Shown here piece after piece: positions 15,678-24,838 of a stretch of DNA of 64,000 nt (within the stretch, counting starts at the first letter, position 1; each line of letters begins with the position of its first letter). Origin of the DNA: Alteromonas stellipolaris (GTDB taxonomy: Bacteria > Pseudomonadota > Gammaproteobacteria > Enterobacterales > Alteromonadaceae). The stretch is taken from the NCBI RefSeq assembly GCF_001562115.1, contig NZ_CP013926.1:2852001-2916000 (forward strand), given 5' to 3'. Position numbers and translations under genes: made by a program. The notes below the pieces were generated by a model that saw nothing but the letters and a program-made list of their open reading frames with translations, ran no database searches and had not been told where the DNA came from.

Positions 15678-15771
15678 CAGTCTTGGTACCTTTATAATTA
15701 TCTGTGAAGCTTAATTTTCCAGACTACACATTTTGGCTAAATAAATTCAAAAGTACGTAATCAATTACGCC

Positions 15772-18012
15772 TTACTGATAAAAGTAAGGCCCTGTCCAGC
15801 TTACCTTTTTACCGTCTATTTTCACGCTATGCTTCGCGTTTTTCGACACGTCCACATTCGAAATAATAAACAGCTGCTTTTCACCTTTGATATCGGTAAT
15901 TGAAACGCCAGTATATTCGTCGCTATCAAGAACAACCTTCAAATCTGTAATACTGCTTTTTGAATTTTGTGATGATTCACTTACAGGGCTGTAAGAACCA
16001 TGAGGTTCAACCACAGAGACGAATAAGGTGTCTTGGGTGTCTGTCCTACGAAGGATAATGCCTGGGTCACGACGAAGATTAAATTCTGGGTCATTTGCTC
16101 CAATACGAGTAAGCAACACTTCGTCATCATTATTGGTAACGGAAGTGATCGTGTAATACTTACCATTATTTAACCATGAGAACTTCGTGTTATGCCCTGC
16201 GGCCATTCCTTTACCTTCAAGATATAGGTGTTGATACCCATTATCTTCGCCAAGTGGGTGCAAACTGGTAGGCGAATCGTATTTGAAGTTCATATCTAAT
16301 ACTTGCCCAAAGTAGTAAAAGGGAAAGTCGTATTGATTCTTGGTATCCGATTCAACACGCATAATGTCCAACACAAACGGTTTTTCAAAATTATCATTAA
16401 CAATCATCGCCATAGTGCGATGCATTAACGTACCTGGATAGGCATTTTCTTCTGTTGCACTCACCACTTTGATATTGTCTTGCTCAGCATCAAAAGTGAA
16501 TAACTCTGAGTGGTGCTGACTTGCAACATCGTAGTCGCCTTTAAAGTGCATTTCCTGGTTAACAGATAACGTATTGTGCGCAATAGTCGTTTTCGCCCAG
16601 GTCTTATTCTCTTTTAAGTAGTTACCGCCCCCTTTTTGTTCAATATTAACAAAACGAGCTAAACCATAATCTTGTAGAACTTCTTCACCCTTTTCATACA
16701 TTGAAAAAGAAAGTTTATCGTAGTGACCATGGCTTAGGCCTTGGGCTGCATACTTAAATACCAAGGTCATATCTTCATCACCTTGGCGCAGTACACCTAT
16801 ACCACCTTGTTTACCATTCACACCATCGCTCAGATTTACTGATCGCTTAATAAATGGCTCAGCTTTGTTATCGCGCACATCAATAGCCGCTTGCAGTCCC
16901 GATTCCTGTAACAAGACCTCACCTTGCTTTTCAACAACACTCAATAGTTGCGGATTTTTGTCACCGTAAAAATAGGCTAAATCTACCGCGCTAACCAGAG
17001 AGTCTTTGTAATATGACATCCCTTTCTGAGCATCATTGATTGGGAAGAATTCACCGTCAGCATCAGATAAGTTAAGTAAGGCATTCACACCTTTTAGTAA
17101 CACATTATCTTTATGCTGAAGTACTTTTAGGTCTGGACGGCTATTGTCCATTGCCAAGGCGAAAATAAGGAAGGGATACATAGCATAACGCTGGTAATAT
17201 GGCCCTTCGGTATAATAACCATCTGGCGAGAAAGGTTCTTCTAAGTTAGCGAAGAAACCTTTACGTTGGCCTTCTACTTTAATAGTGCCACCGTCGTTGT
17301 CTTTACCGCCAACTACTAAGCCATCGTCCTCAATGCCATATAACGCACGCTGAATAAGCTCTTCGTCGTTCATAACGAGGCCTATCATACCCACCGCGGC
17401 AATGCCCCAAGTGCTATGGTTGTGAACGCGGTTGAAAAACTGTGGGTTCTCAAGCGAGATAAAATCAGCAAACGGACGGAACAGGTTAGTTTCTAGGGTT
17501 TCACGCTCTTGCTCTGAAAGATAATCGTAAATAGCATCGTAAGCTTGGCTCATGTAAACCAACCAATTACTGTCGTTTAAACACTGCCAAAACAATTTAC
17601 CCCGTGAATACGAGCGCTCTTGAGGGTGAAGCGGTAGATCTTTATACATGGCTTCATACTGAAACAACATATCGCGAATGTACTTCGCGTATTTTTCATC
17701 GTTTAAAACTTGGAACAACACTCCCGCCTTTTGGGCGACAAAGAAGTTTTGCTTATGGCGTTGATGAGTATAACCGCCAGAAAAATCTTTAGGAATTGGT
17801 GTATCAATACCCATGGCAATTTCAGCATCTACTTCTTTTTTAACACTTGATAACGTTGAATCAAATAATGGTACTTGACCCAAATTGTCTCTCATTCTTT
17901 CTACTCCAGGCTTAGTAAGAATAAGATTAGGATGTTCTTTGGCTTGTATGGTAAACGGCGACATGCTGATACCAACGGTTAACAGGGTTAGGGTAAATTT
18001 TTTTATATTCAT
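15772..18012 (-). CDS. Exported PL17 oligoalginate lyase (heparinase II/III-like)
   Basis: The 746-residue protein has a signal peptide (residues 1 to about 24, ending PFTIQA) followed by an (alpha/alpha) toroid and a C-terminal beta-sandwich of the heparinase II/III type. Motifs VHNHSTWG (about residue 197) and GYYTEGPYYQRYA (about 260) match the catalytic Asn-His and Tyr regions of PL17 enzymes such as Alg17C, which release unsaturated monosaccharide from alginate oligomers. Length fits the family. ATG 18012 is preferred over a GTG seven codons earlier because GGAAC precedes it. It stands alone, with no TonB receptor or other lyase gene beside it, and terminators on both sides. Alginate as substrate is inference from motifs. 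Confidence 0.85.
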   Translation of the reverse strand: MNIKKFTLTLLTVGISMSPFTIQAKEHPNLILTKPGVERMRDNLGQVPLFDSTLSSVKKEVDAEIAMGIDTPIPKDFSGGYTHQRHKQNFFVAQKAGVLFQVLNDEKYAKYIRDMLFQYEAMYKDLPLHPQERSYSRGKLFWQCLNDSNWLVYMSQAYDAIYDYLSEQERETLETNLFRPFADFISLENPQFFNRVHNHSTWGIAAVGMIGLVMNDEELIQRALYGIEDDGLVVGGKDNDGGTIKVEGQRKGFFANLEEPFSPDGYYTEGPYYQRYAMYPFLIFALAMDNSRPDLKVLQHKDNVLLKGVNALLNLSDADGEFFPINDAQKGMSYYKDSLVSAVDLAYFYGDKNPQLLSVVEKQGEVLLQESGLQAAIDVRDNKAEPFIKRSVNLSDGVNGKQGGIGVLRQGDEDMTLVFKYAAQGLSHGHYDKLSFSMYEKGEEVLQDYGLARFVNIEQKGGGNYLKENKTWAKTTIAHNTLSVNQEMHFKGDYDVASQHHSELFTFDAEQDNIKVVSATEENAYPGTLMHRTMAMIVNDNFEKPFVLDIMRVESDTKNQYDFPFYYFGQVLDMNFKYDSPTSLHPLGEDNGYQHLYLEGKGMAAGHNTKFSWLNNGKYYTITSVTNNDDEVLLTRIGANDPEFNLRRDPGIILRRTDTQDTLFVSVVEPHGSYSPVSESSQNSKSSITDLKVVLDSDEYTGVSITDIKGEKQLFIISNVDVSKNAKHSVKIDGKKVSWTGPYFYQ

Positions 18013-18263
18013 ATTATAAGTTCCATTTTTCACAATTCGTCTTTTTAGAATGAATTAACAACGGGTGTAGGGTAAAAAATTGTTAACTGTAAGATAGCGA
18101 ATTGGTGGTTAGTACAATACCAGAACCACTCTGGTATAAAAGCTGACCACTGCGAGAAAATGCAAAAACAATCAACTATTTGTTTATAATTTAGTCTTAC
18201 TTGGTTTTTTCACTGAAAATTCTGCACAAGCAGACATGAAATAAGAATGTTAATAGGATGAAA

Positions 18264-18293
18264 AACGTGGCGTACCGCTTTTTACGCCACGTT
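18264..18293 (-). terminator. Rho-independent terminator after the MDR oxidoreductase gene
   Basis: Perfect 11-bp stem AACGTGGCGTA (18264-18274) / TACGCCACGTT (18283-18293), with five A residues before it on the plus strand, i.e. a T-tract on the minus strand. It lies about 100 bp downstream of the minus-strand gene. Confidence 0.82.
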
Positions 18294-18345
18294 GAATAGA
18301 TTATTCTGAACCCGATTAGGTTTTACCCAGCTATCGCATCTAGCT

Positions 18346-18381
18346 CGATAATCGATTATCGATTATCGATTATCGATTATC
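18346..18381. repeat. TCGATTA heptamer tandem repeat
   Basis: Four to five tandem copies of the 7-bp unit TCGATTA with one variant unit at the left end, 14 bp past the stop of the MDR oxidoreductase gene. The unit is self-complementary across copies (ATCGAT palindromes). Confidence 0.85.
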
Positions 18382-18394
18382 CGTGAAAGAAAAA

Positions 18395-19420
18395 TTAGAA
18401 CCCTTCTAAAACAATTTTACCAATCGCCGTACCTGCTTCTAAGGTTCTATGCGCTTCTATCAAGTTTGCCGCGTTGATCTTACCTAGGTGCTTACCTACC
18501 GTGGTTTTTACATGTCCAGAATCAATCAATGTGGCTACATCACAGAGCAATTCACCTTGAGCTTTCATATCTTCTGTTTGAAACATAGAGCGAGTAAACA
18601 TGAACTCCCAGTGTAAAGAGATACTCTTTGGCTTAAGCTTTGAAATATCGAGCGCTTCTGGGTCGTCAATAAGTGCAATTTTGCCCATTGGCTTCATGAT
18701 TTCAACGTACGCATCTAAGTAGGCATCAGTGGCATTCAAACTTGCCACATGGGTAACTGGCCCAATGTTTAACGCGGTTATTTGTTCAGCCAATGGTTGG
18801 CGATGGTCAACAACATAATCTGCACCCAACCCCTTCACCCATTGTTTAGAGCTTTCACGAGAGGCAGTTGCAATAACCGTAGCGCCGGTTAGGGTTTTTA
18901 GCAGTTGAAGCATAATAGAGCCGACGCCACCTGCCGCACCTACCACTAATACGGTTTCGTTAGTTTTCTGAGTCTTGCCCGCCTGTTGCTTTTCAAGCGC
19001 CAAATGTTGGAACAATAGTTCCCATGCAGTAATTGCGGTAAGTGGTAGTGCCGCCGCTTCACTATCAGACAAACTTTTAGGAGCACGTCCAACAATACGC
19101 TCATCAACTAACTGAAACTCTGCATTGGCGCCCTGGCGAGTTAAATCACCGGCATAATAAACCCGGTCACCCACAGTCAAGATTTGAACATCATCACCCA
19201 CTTCAACCACTTCACCTACGGCATCCCAACCTAAAATTTTTGGTTCACCATTTTCAGGTGATACACGTTGGCGAATTTTAAAGTCTACCGGGTTAACAGC
19301 AATGGAATTGATTTTAACCAGTACATCACGTCCCGATGCAGCAGGCTTGGCAAGCTCTACATCCATTAGTGCGTTTTCATCTGTTATAGGTAAAGATGTA
19401 GTGTATCCAATTGCTTTCAT
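18395..19420 (-). CDS. Zinc-type alcohol dehydrogenase-like / quinone oxidoreductase (MDR family)
   Basis: The 341-residue protein belongs to the medium-chain dehydrogenase/reductase superfamily. Signatures: VNPVDFKIRQ (about 45-54), GWDAVGEVVEVGDDV (about 66-80) and the NADPH-binding VVGAAGGVGSIMLQL (about 157-171). The Cys/His ligands of the catalytic zinc are absent at the usual places, as in quinone-oxidoreductase-like members. I chose ATG 19420 rather than the TTG before it. The gene is divergent from a LysR regulator over a 137-bp gap that contains a perfect operator-like dyad, so it is probably that regulator's target. Substrate unknown. Confidence 0.87.
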   Translation of the reverse strand: MKAIGYTTSLPITDENALMDVELAKPAASGRDVLVKINSIAVNPVDFKIRQRVSPENGEPKILGWDAVGEVVEVGDDVQILTVGDRVYYAGDLTRQGANAEFQLVDERIVGRAPKSLSDSEAAALPLTAITAWELLFQHLALEKQQAGKTQKTNETVLVVGAAGGVGSIMLQLLKTLTGATVIATASRESSKQWVKGLGADYVVDHRQPLAEQITALNIGPVTHVASLNATDAYLDAYVEIMKPMGKIALIDDPEALDISKLKPKSISLHWEFMFTRSMFQTEDMKAQGELLCDVATLIDSGHVKTTVGKHLGKINAANLIEAHRTLEAGTAIGKIVLEGF

Positions 19421-19500
19421 CAAGAAATCCTCTTCTGTTTAAATAACTTACTGAACGAATGTGCATATTGATATGCGATGAAAATATAATACGCCTTGAC

Positions 19501-19533
19501 TGTTTCAAATTAAACAGCACAATATTTGAAACA
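19501..19533. promoter_or_regulatory. Operator-like dyad between the MDR gene and its LysR regulator
   Basis: Perfect 10-bp inverted repeat TGTTTCAAAT (19501-19510) / ATTTGAAACA (19524-19533) with a 13-nt centre, midway between the divergent starts. The arm size, spacing and position fit a LysR-type binding site controlling both genes. Binding by this particular regulator is inference. Confidence 0.7.
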
Positions 19534-19557
19534 TTTTCAATAAAAAATAGATAATCT

Positions 19558-20490
19558 ATGTTACTTGAAGATCTCGTCGTTATTTTAAAAGTAGCCGAGT
19601 TTCGTAGTATTACTGCCGCAGCATCGAGTTTAGACATGCGCACTGCAACGGCCAGTGCTGCAGTTAAACGAGTTGAAAGTACGCTGGGTTCCGACCTTTT
19701 TATTCGAACCACTCGCTCCCTTCGTTTATCTGCCGCGGGTGAACGCTACTTACCCATTTGCGAGCAAGCCATCACTATGCTTGAACACGCAAAGCAAAAC
19801 TTGCAAGAAGATACGGGTAATATTGAGGGCGAATTACGCATAGGCTTATCGTCAGATTTAGGCCGTAATGTTATCGCCCCTTGGCTCAACAGCTTTATGG
19901 ATGAACATACTGGTATCACCCTGAAACTGCATTTAAGCGACAGCAATATCGATTTTTATCGCGACCCCGTTGATATCGCCCTGCGATATGGCTCGCCAAA
20001 CGATGCCAGCTTATACGGTTTTAAAATATGTGAAGTGCCTAGGCTATTGGTAGCCTCCCCCACTTATTTAGAGAAACATGGCACGCCCAAAAATTTAGAA
20101 GACCTACCTAAACACAACGGCCTTTTTTATCAGTTGCACGATATTATTTATAACGAGTGGGAGCTTACTTATAACAATCAACCTGTAAAAATTAAAATGC
20201 AGGGTAACCGTGCTGCTAACGACGGCGACATGGTGCGCAGATGGTGTGTGAATGGCCATGGCCTAGCGGTAAAATCGAGTTTGGATATGTGCGATGACCT
20301 ACTTAATGGCCGCGCAGTGGCGTTAATGCCTGAATACATTGTTAAACCTACCCAACTATGGCTAATTTGCCCGAGCAGACAAACCATAACGCCAGCCGTA
20401 AGGTTACTAAGAGATACCCTTAGGACGCACTGCCAATACCAACTACAACAACTTGTGGCGGCAGGTGTTATTACCGAAGATCGTATCTAA
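19558..20490 (+). CDS. LysR-family transcriptional regulator
   Basis: The 310-residue protein has an N-terminal winged helix-turn-helix (ITAAASSLDMRTATASAAVKRVESTLG, shown here only by its position at about 20-45) followed by the LysR substrate-binding domain from about residue 90. The sequence type is close to regulators that sit divergently from MDR or short-chain oxidoreductases. Its stop codon overlaps that of the convergent acpH gene by 3 bp. Likely regulates the divergent MDR gene and itself through the dyad upstream. Confidence 0.92.
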   Translation: MLLEDLVVILKVAEFRSITAAASSLDMRTATASAAVKRVESTLGSDLFIRTTRSLRLSAAGERYLPICEQAITMLEHAKQNLQEDTGNIEGELRIGLSSDLGRNVIAPWLNSFMDEHTGITLKLHLSDSNIDFYRDPVDIALRYGSPNDASLYGFKICEVPRLLVASPTYLEKHGTPKNLEDLPKHNGLFYQLHDIIYNEWELTYNNQPVKIKMQGNRAANDGDMVRRWCVNGHGLAVKSSLDMCDDLLNGRAVALMPEYIVKPTQLWLICPSRQTITPAVRLLRDTLRTHCQYQLQQLVAAGVITEDRI

Positions 20491-21098
20491 AGCGTGATGA
20501 GTCCGCTAGGGGTGCCGCACTCTGGACCATGTTGTTGAACATGGTCAATTAAAGCAGGGAAAAAGCCTAAAAACAGGCTATCTAAGGTTGTGAAGTTTGC
20601 TGCTATATCTTGCATGCACTCAGCAAAATCATTTTTAAATCGTATGCGTTTCGCTACTGCTTGTATGGCGTAACCTATCCCTTCAAATTTCGCATAGTCT
20701 GCAAACCAATTGTGCGTAATCATATGTGAAACACTGCGCTGCATAGGCGTGGGCATAACAGGTAGATTTTTCTCTAATAACAAAAAGCTATGCTCACAAA
20801 ATGCTTCAAAGGAAATGTTAGAAAACCGCGACCAATGCGTAATTAATAGATGGTCGAACAGTATATCTATCGCCACGGGCGCAAAGCGCCTGTGCTCTGG
20901 TTTAAAGAGCGCTTTAGCTTGTTTCACACAAGTATGACTGTCAGTAAACCTATCTACTGTATAGTGGTTTTCCAAGCCTTTGCTAACATCATTACTCAGG
21001 GTGTCGAGTGCGATGCCTTTGCGAAAATCACCAAGTAAATTTCCATAGTGAGAATCGGCATTGGGCTGGGCTAAAAAAAGATGAGCAAGGTAATTCAT
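20487..21098 (-). CDS. acpH: Acyl carrier protein phosphodiesterase
   Basis: The 203-residue protein matches AcpH (formerly YajB): MNYLAHLFLAQP at the start, GNLLGDFRKG, a conserved Asp-rich HD-like core (VDRFTDSH, DILFDHLL) and LITHWSRFS. The enzyme removes the 4'-phosphopantetheine group from ACP in the cytosol. It is a single gene; its 3' end overlaps the LysR gene on the other strand, and miaE starts divergently about 140 bp from its start. Confidence 0.9.
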   Translation of the reverse strand: MNYLAHLFLAQPNADSHYGNLLGDFRKGIALDTLSNDVSKGLENHYTVDRFTDSHTCVKQAKALFKPEHRRFAPVAIDILFDHLLITHWSRFSNISFEAFCEHSFLLLEKNLPVMPTPMQRSVSHMITHNWFADYAKFEGIGYAIQAVAKRIRFKNDFAECMQDIAANFTTLDSLFLGFFPALIDHVQQHGPECGTPSGLITL

Positions 21099-21194
21099 GG
21101 CTTCATTATACGGTAATTAACGAGCAAATCGTTCACCGTTGTAAAACATGTTTATATATTTAACAAGCCATCCATCGGTTCAAATGGCTGAATG

Positions 21195-21203
21195 TGATAT
21201 AAT
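21195..21203 (+). promoter_or_regulatory. Extended -10 promoter element for miaE
   Basis: TGATATAAT, a consensus extended -10 hexamer (TATAAT at 21198-21203), lies 38 bp before the GTG at 21241. No good -35 is present, which is usual for extended -10 promoters. It favours the shorter miaE start. Confidence 0.6.
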
Positions 21204-21240
21204 CGCACTTTGTGTTAGCCCTAATTTAGTTTTAAAGACA

Positions 21241-21999
21241 GTGAATACGACAGAATTACTCGCCCCTATAAATACGTTTTTACACGCTACAACACCAGAT
21301 GAATGGGTTGAAGAAGCTACCAAGCCTGAAAACTTTTCCATGCTGCTTTTAGATCATTTGATTTGCGAGCTTAAAGCATCTCAGTCGGCCATGTTCCTTA
21401 TTCGAAAATATGCTGTTGATAAAGAAAGTAGCGATGCCCTTTTGGCGTGGCTGCAACCTTTCGAACAATATGTGTATAAGCGCGAAGGCGACTGGCGAGA
21501 TTTACCGTCTAAGAACAAATTGTCTAAGTCAGTTATTCCTCGTTCCGACTCAAAGTACGGCCAAGATCTTATTGATAAAATGGTGTTGCTGATTAAAGAA
21601 GAGTTACACCACTTCTTTCAAGTACTGGAAATGATGGACCATTTCGATATTGAGTATCGAAGCATAACCCCTTCGCGCTACGCTAAAGGGTTACTTAGAC
21701 ATGTTAAAACCCACGAGCCTGACGCTTTAGTCGATAAACTCATATGTGGTGCGTATATTGAAGCACGTTCATGTGAGCGATTCGCGAAATTGGCGCCCCA
21801 CGTAGATGCAAAGCTTGGTGAGTTTTATATTTCATTGCTTCGCTCTGAAGCTAGGCATTATCAAGATTACTTATCGCTAGCCACCGAAATTGCGGGCAAA
21901 GATATTTCACAAAGGATTGCTTACTTTGGTGAGGTAGAGGCGGAATTAATTAACTCCAGAGACAGCGATTTTAAATTCCATAGCGGGCTTCCAGCTTAA
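21241..21999 (+). CDS. miaE: tRNA-(ms2io6A)-hydroxylase
   Basis: The 252-residue protein is the MiaE type of ferritin-like di-iron hydroxylase, which converts ms2i6A37 to ms2io6A37 in tRNA. Conserved features are LLAPINTFLHATTPDEW near the start, LLLDHLICELKAS, the iron ligands in IKEELHHFFQV (ExxH) and the later ARSCERFAKL and RSEARHYQDY (ExxH). An ATG at 21148 would add 31 residues, but a consensus -10 lies inside that extension and family members begin near LLAPIN, so I prefer GTG 21241. Confidence 0.9.
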   Translation: MNTTELLAPINTFLHATTPDEWVEEATKPENFSMLLLDHLICELKASQSAMFLIRKYAVDKESSDALLAWLQPFEQYVYKREGDWRDLPSKNKLSKSVIPRSDSKYGQDLIDKMVLLIKEELHHFFQVLEMMDHFDIEYRSITPSRYAKGLLRHVKTHEPDALVDKLICGAYIEARSCERFAKLAPHVDAKLGEFYISLLRSEARHYQDYLSLATEIAGKDISQRIAYFGEVEAELINSRDSDFKFHSGLPA

Positions 22000-22572
22000 G
22001 GTATCTAAGAAGCACTTATAGGTTTAAAACCAGAAGCATTAACATGTGATAATGCGTGGTGTCATGCCACGCTTTCAACTAACCATTTCTTGCCTCCTTC
22101 ACGCTTCTCTCTTTAAGTCTTGTATACTTATTTTTATTCATACCCTTTTTCTTGTCTGGATGCTCTTCTCTAGTTATTTAAATTCTCTCATTTGGTTACT
22201 CTCAACTAATTGGTCTCGCCTGATACTCTTACCTGATTACTTTTACTTGGTTGCACTTACCTAATTGCTCTTATTTACTTGGCTAACCGGGTCGATAGCA
22301 CCGCCTTACCTAAGATAATCCTTATATTTATTAAGCTATTTAGCCATCAATTCGTTTAAATTTCTGCCTAATTTCGACCCATCTTGGTGCACCTTAGTAA
22401 ATTAGATTAATAAGTGCGTTTTAGGGGCTGTTTTTTACACTATTTATTTGACTGATTCATCATCCTGTAGCAAAATTGACGTGTAAATTAAATGTTGCAT
22501 TTTATACTTTAGTATTAACATTGATTCTTATAAAAAATAATACTCTTCAGACTTTCTCAGAGGCGAAGGACA
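22000..22572. other. 573-bp gap with pyrimidine-rich, quasi-repeated stretch
   Basis: No credible gene. A weak hairpin (GCGTGG / CCACGC at about 22054-22072) followed by TTTC may end miaE. From about 22070 to 22290 the plus strand is strongly pyrimidine-rich with loosely repeated words (ACTTGG, TTACCTGATTAC, CTTACCTAATTGCTCTTA). A 72-codon open frame there encodes only hydrophobic low-complexity sequence and has no ribosome-binding site. Confidence 0.5.
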
Positions 22573-23169
22573 ATGCTTTTAAACCATGTTATTGGGATGT
22601 ACACGCATCCTAAAGAAGAATGCCGTAATATCGATCGACGCCAAGAAACATTTTTCTACGCATTTAGCCACATTGCTATTATTGCGTTAATACCCACTAT
22701 TGTGGCGTATTACTCAACGGTCTACACTGGCTGGAGTATGGGCGGAGAGCTCATCAAGTTAAGTGAAAGCAGTGCGCTATTAATGGCGACAGGTATGTAT
22801 TTCGGATTAGTAGCTGGCGTAGTAGCTTTGGCTGTGGTTATTCACGAACTCGCTAAAGCATTTGAATCATTAACTACTTTTACGCAATCATTAGAGTTAG
22901 CCGCTTACACCGCTACCCCATTATTTATGGTAGGTTTTGCAGGTTTATATCCTGAGCTCTGGGTGGTTATGGCTGCACTACTGATAGGTGTAAGTTATTC
23001 AGTCTATCTACTTTTTTCTGGTGTGCCTTTGTTAATGCAATTGCCACAAGAAAAAGGGTTCATCTATTCAAGCTCAGTAGTTACCTGCGGGCTAGTGTTA
23101 ATGGTTATTTTAATGACTGGCGCAGTATTATTGTGGGGTATTACAACAGGCCCTATTTTTGCCAGCTAG
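22573..23169 (+). CDS. Yip1-family (YohC-like) inner-membrane protein
   Basis: The 198-residue protein has five hydrophobic segments (about residues 30-50, 72-95, 110-130, 136-152 and 168-190) and an N-terminal motif NHVIGMYTHPKEECRNI typical of YIP1/YohC proteins. Its function in bacteria is unknown. GAAGGACA gives a good ribosome-binding site 3 bp before the ATG. It is monocistronic and ends at a bidirectional terminator shared with purF. Confidence 0.85.
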   Translation: MLLNHVIGMYTHPKEECRNIDRRQETFFYAFSHIAIIALIPTIVAYYSTVYTGWSMGGELIKLSESSALLMATGMYFGLVAGVVALAVVIHELAKAFESLTTFTQSLELAAYTATPLFMVGFAGLYPELWVVMAALLIGVSYSVYLLFSGVPLLMQLPQEKGFIYSSSVVTCGLVLMVILMTGAVLLWGITTGPIFAS

Positions 23170-23228
23170 TGATAGTTAAACAAAATATGTGAATTGCTTT
23201 ACCCATTCTGCTACAAAGTAACAAACAC

Positions 23229-23257
23229 AAAAAAGCCGCTTAATAGCGGCTTTTTTT
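23229..23257. terminator. Bidirectional terminator between the Yip1 gene and purF
   Basis: Stem AGCCGCT (23234-23240) / AGCGGCT (23245-23251) with loop TAAT, flanked by A-run on the left and T-run on the right, so it can act in both directions between convergent genes. Confidence 0.9.
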
Positions 23258-23300
23258 ATGAGTAAAGCACATAGTCAAAACTATATGCTAGGCAAATTGC

Positions 23301-24824
23301 CTAGTCGTTAGAATCGATATTATGCATATCTAAATTGCTCAATTCTGCTTGCAGAATGGGCGCTTCGCGAGACTTCTCTCCACGCGAGATATCAATACGT
23401 TCAAGGTAGTCTTGGTCTACATCACCGGTAATATAATTGCCGTCGAAAACAGAGGTTTCAAAACGTTGGATTGAATCATTTTCTTCACGTACTGCTTCAA
23501 CTAAATCAGTGATATCTTGAAATATAAGACCGTCCGCTTGAATAAGGTCTGCTATTTGATCGATTTCTCGGCCATAGGCAATCAGTTCGTTGGCAGAAGG
23601 CATGTCGATACCATATACGTTAGGGAAACGTATTTCAGGTGCAGCCGAGGCAAAATATACCTTCTTAGCGCCAGACTCTCTGGCCATCTCAATAATTTGC
23701 CCAGAGGTAGTACCGCGAACAATAGAGTCATCAACCAATAGCACGTTCTTGCCTTTAAACTCAGAAGAAATAGCATTTAGCTTACGGCGTACAGACTTCT
23801 TACGCATAGTTTGGCCAGGCATAATAAACGTACGGCCAATATAGCGATTCTTCACAAACCCTTGGCGGTATGGTAACTCTAAGGTGTTGGCAATTTGCAG
23901 TGCCACATCCATAGAGGTTTCAGGAATAGGAATAACAACATCAATGTCTAAATCGCTCCATTCACGGGCAATTTTTTCACCTAATCTGCGGCCCATGTTC
24001 ACGCGCGAAGCGTAAACTGAAATACCGTCAATAAAGCTATCTGGACGTGCAAAGTAAACAAACTCAAAAATACAAGGTGAGGTAATGGGGTTCTCAGCAC
24101 ACTGTCTGGTATGAAGCTCACCATTTTCAGTAATGTATACTGCTTCACCTGGCGACACGTCGCGGATAAATTGGAAGCCAACGGCATCCAGTGCCACACT
24201 TTCTGATGCTACCATCCACTCTTCGCCAAGCTCTGTCATACGCTTACCTAGCGCTAACGGGCGAATACCGTGTGGGTCACGAAATGCAACAATACCCTGG
24301 CCGATAATAGCGGCAACAACCGCGTAAGCACCACGAATTTTCTTGTGTACTTTGGTGACTACTTCAAAGATATGTTCAGCAGTAACACTTAACCCTGCCA
24401 CTTGCTGTAGCTCGTGAGCAAGAATGTTCAACAATAACTCTGAATCAGATGTGGTGTTGATGTGACGACGGGCAATTCGAAATACTTCTTCTTGCAGATC
24501 GTGAGCATTGGTTAAGTTACCATTGTGCGCAAACGCAATACCAAACGGTGAGTTCACATAGAAGGGCTGTGCTTCGGCTGAACTCGAGGTACCAGCAGTA
24601 GGATAGCGAACATGCCCAATACCCATATTGCCCGATAGGCGTTTCATATGACGCGTATGAAATACATCACGAACCAAACCATTTGCCTTACGCAAATTAA
24701 ACATATTTTGGTCGATGGTCATTATTCCAGCAGCATCCTGTCCACGATGTTGGATTACCGTTAAACCATCGTACAAAGACTGAGCTACTGGTGTTTTACC
24801 AACTATTCCGACAATACCACACAT
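23301..24824 (-). CDS. purF: Amidophosphoribosyltransferase
   Basis: The 507-residue protein is the first committed enzyme of purine synthesis, converting PRPP and glutamine to phosphoribosylamine. The sequence starts MCGIVGIVG; Cys after the initiator Met is the glutaminase nucleophile. [12 protein letters not shown], the PRPP-binding [14 protein letters not shown] (about 363-376) and the [10 protein letters not shown] flap are present. Length equals that of E. coli PurF. It lies 14 bp downstream of cvpA, the same order as in E. coli. Confidence 0.98.
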   Translation of the reverse strand: MCGIVGIVGKTPVAQSLYDGLTVIQHRGQDAAGIMTIDQNMFNLRKANGLVRDVFHTRHMKRLSGNMGIGHVRYPTAGTSSSAEAQPFYVNSPFGIAFAHNGNLTNAHDLQEEVFRIARRHINTTSDSELLLNILAHELQQVAGLSVTAEHIFEVVTKVHKKIRGAYAVVAAIIGQGIVAFRDPHGIRPLALGKRMTELGEEWMVASESVALDAVGFQFIRDVSPGEAVYITENGELHTRQCAENPITSPCIFEFVYFARPDSFIDGISVYASRVNMGRRLGEKIAREWSDLDIDVVIPIPETSMDVALQIANTLELPYRQGFVKNRYIGRTFIMPGQTMRKKSVRRKLNAISSEFKGKNVLLVDDSIVRGTTSGQIIEMARESGAKKVYFASAAPEIRFPNVYGIDMPSANELIAYGREIDQIADLIQADGLIFQDITDLVEAVREENDSIQRFETSVFDGNYITGDVDQDYLERIDISRGEKSREAPILQAELSNLDMHNIDSND

Positions 24825-24838
24825 GTGCGTTACCTATA

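Larger units (their letters stand above)
18013..18394. other. Intergenic region with terminator and heptamer repeat
   Basis: No gene is visible in these 380 bases. They contain the lyase promoter region near 18030-18130 (AT-rich, no confident boxes), the MDR-gene terminator and a TCGATTA tandem repeat, each listed separately. Confidence 0.6.

Noticed and set aside
16028..16044. TTGGGTGTCTGTCC in the alginate lyase gene
   Set aside because: Lacks the TGTGG part of the repeat; encodes ordinary protein sequence.
22046..22264. 72-codon open frame in the miaE downstream gap
   Set aside because: No ribosome-binding site, hydrophobic low-complexity translation, and it lies in a pyrimidine-rich stretch that yields Leu/Ser/Phe by composition alone.
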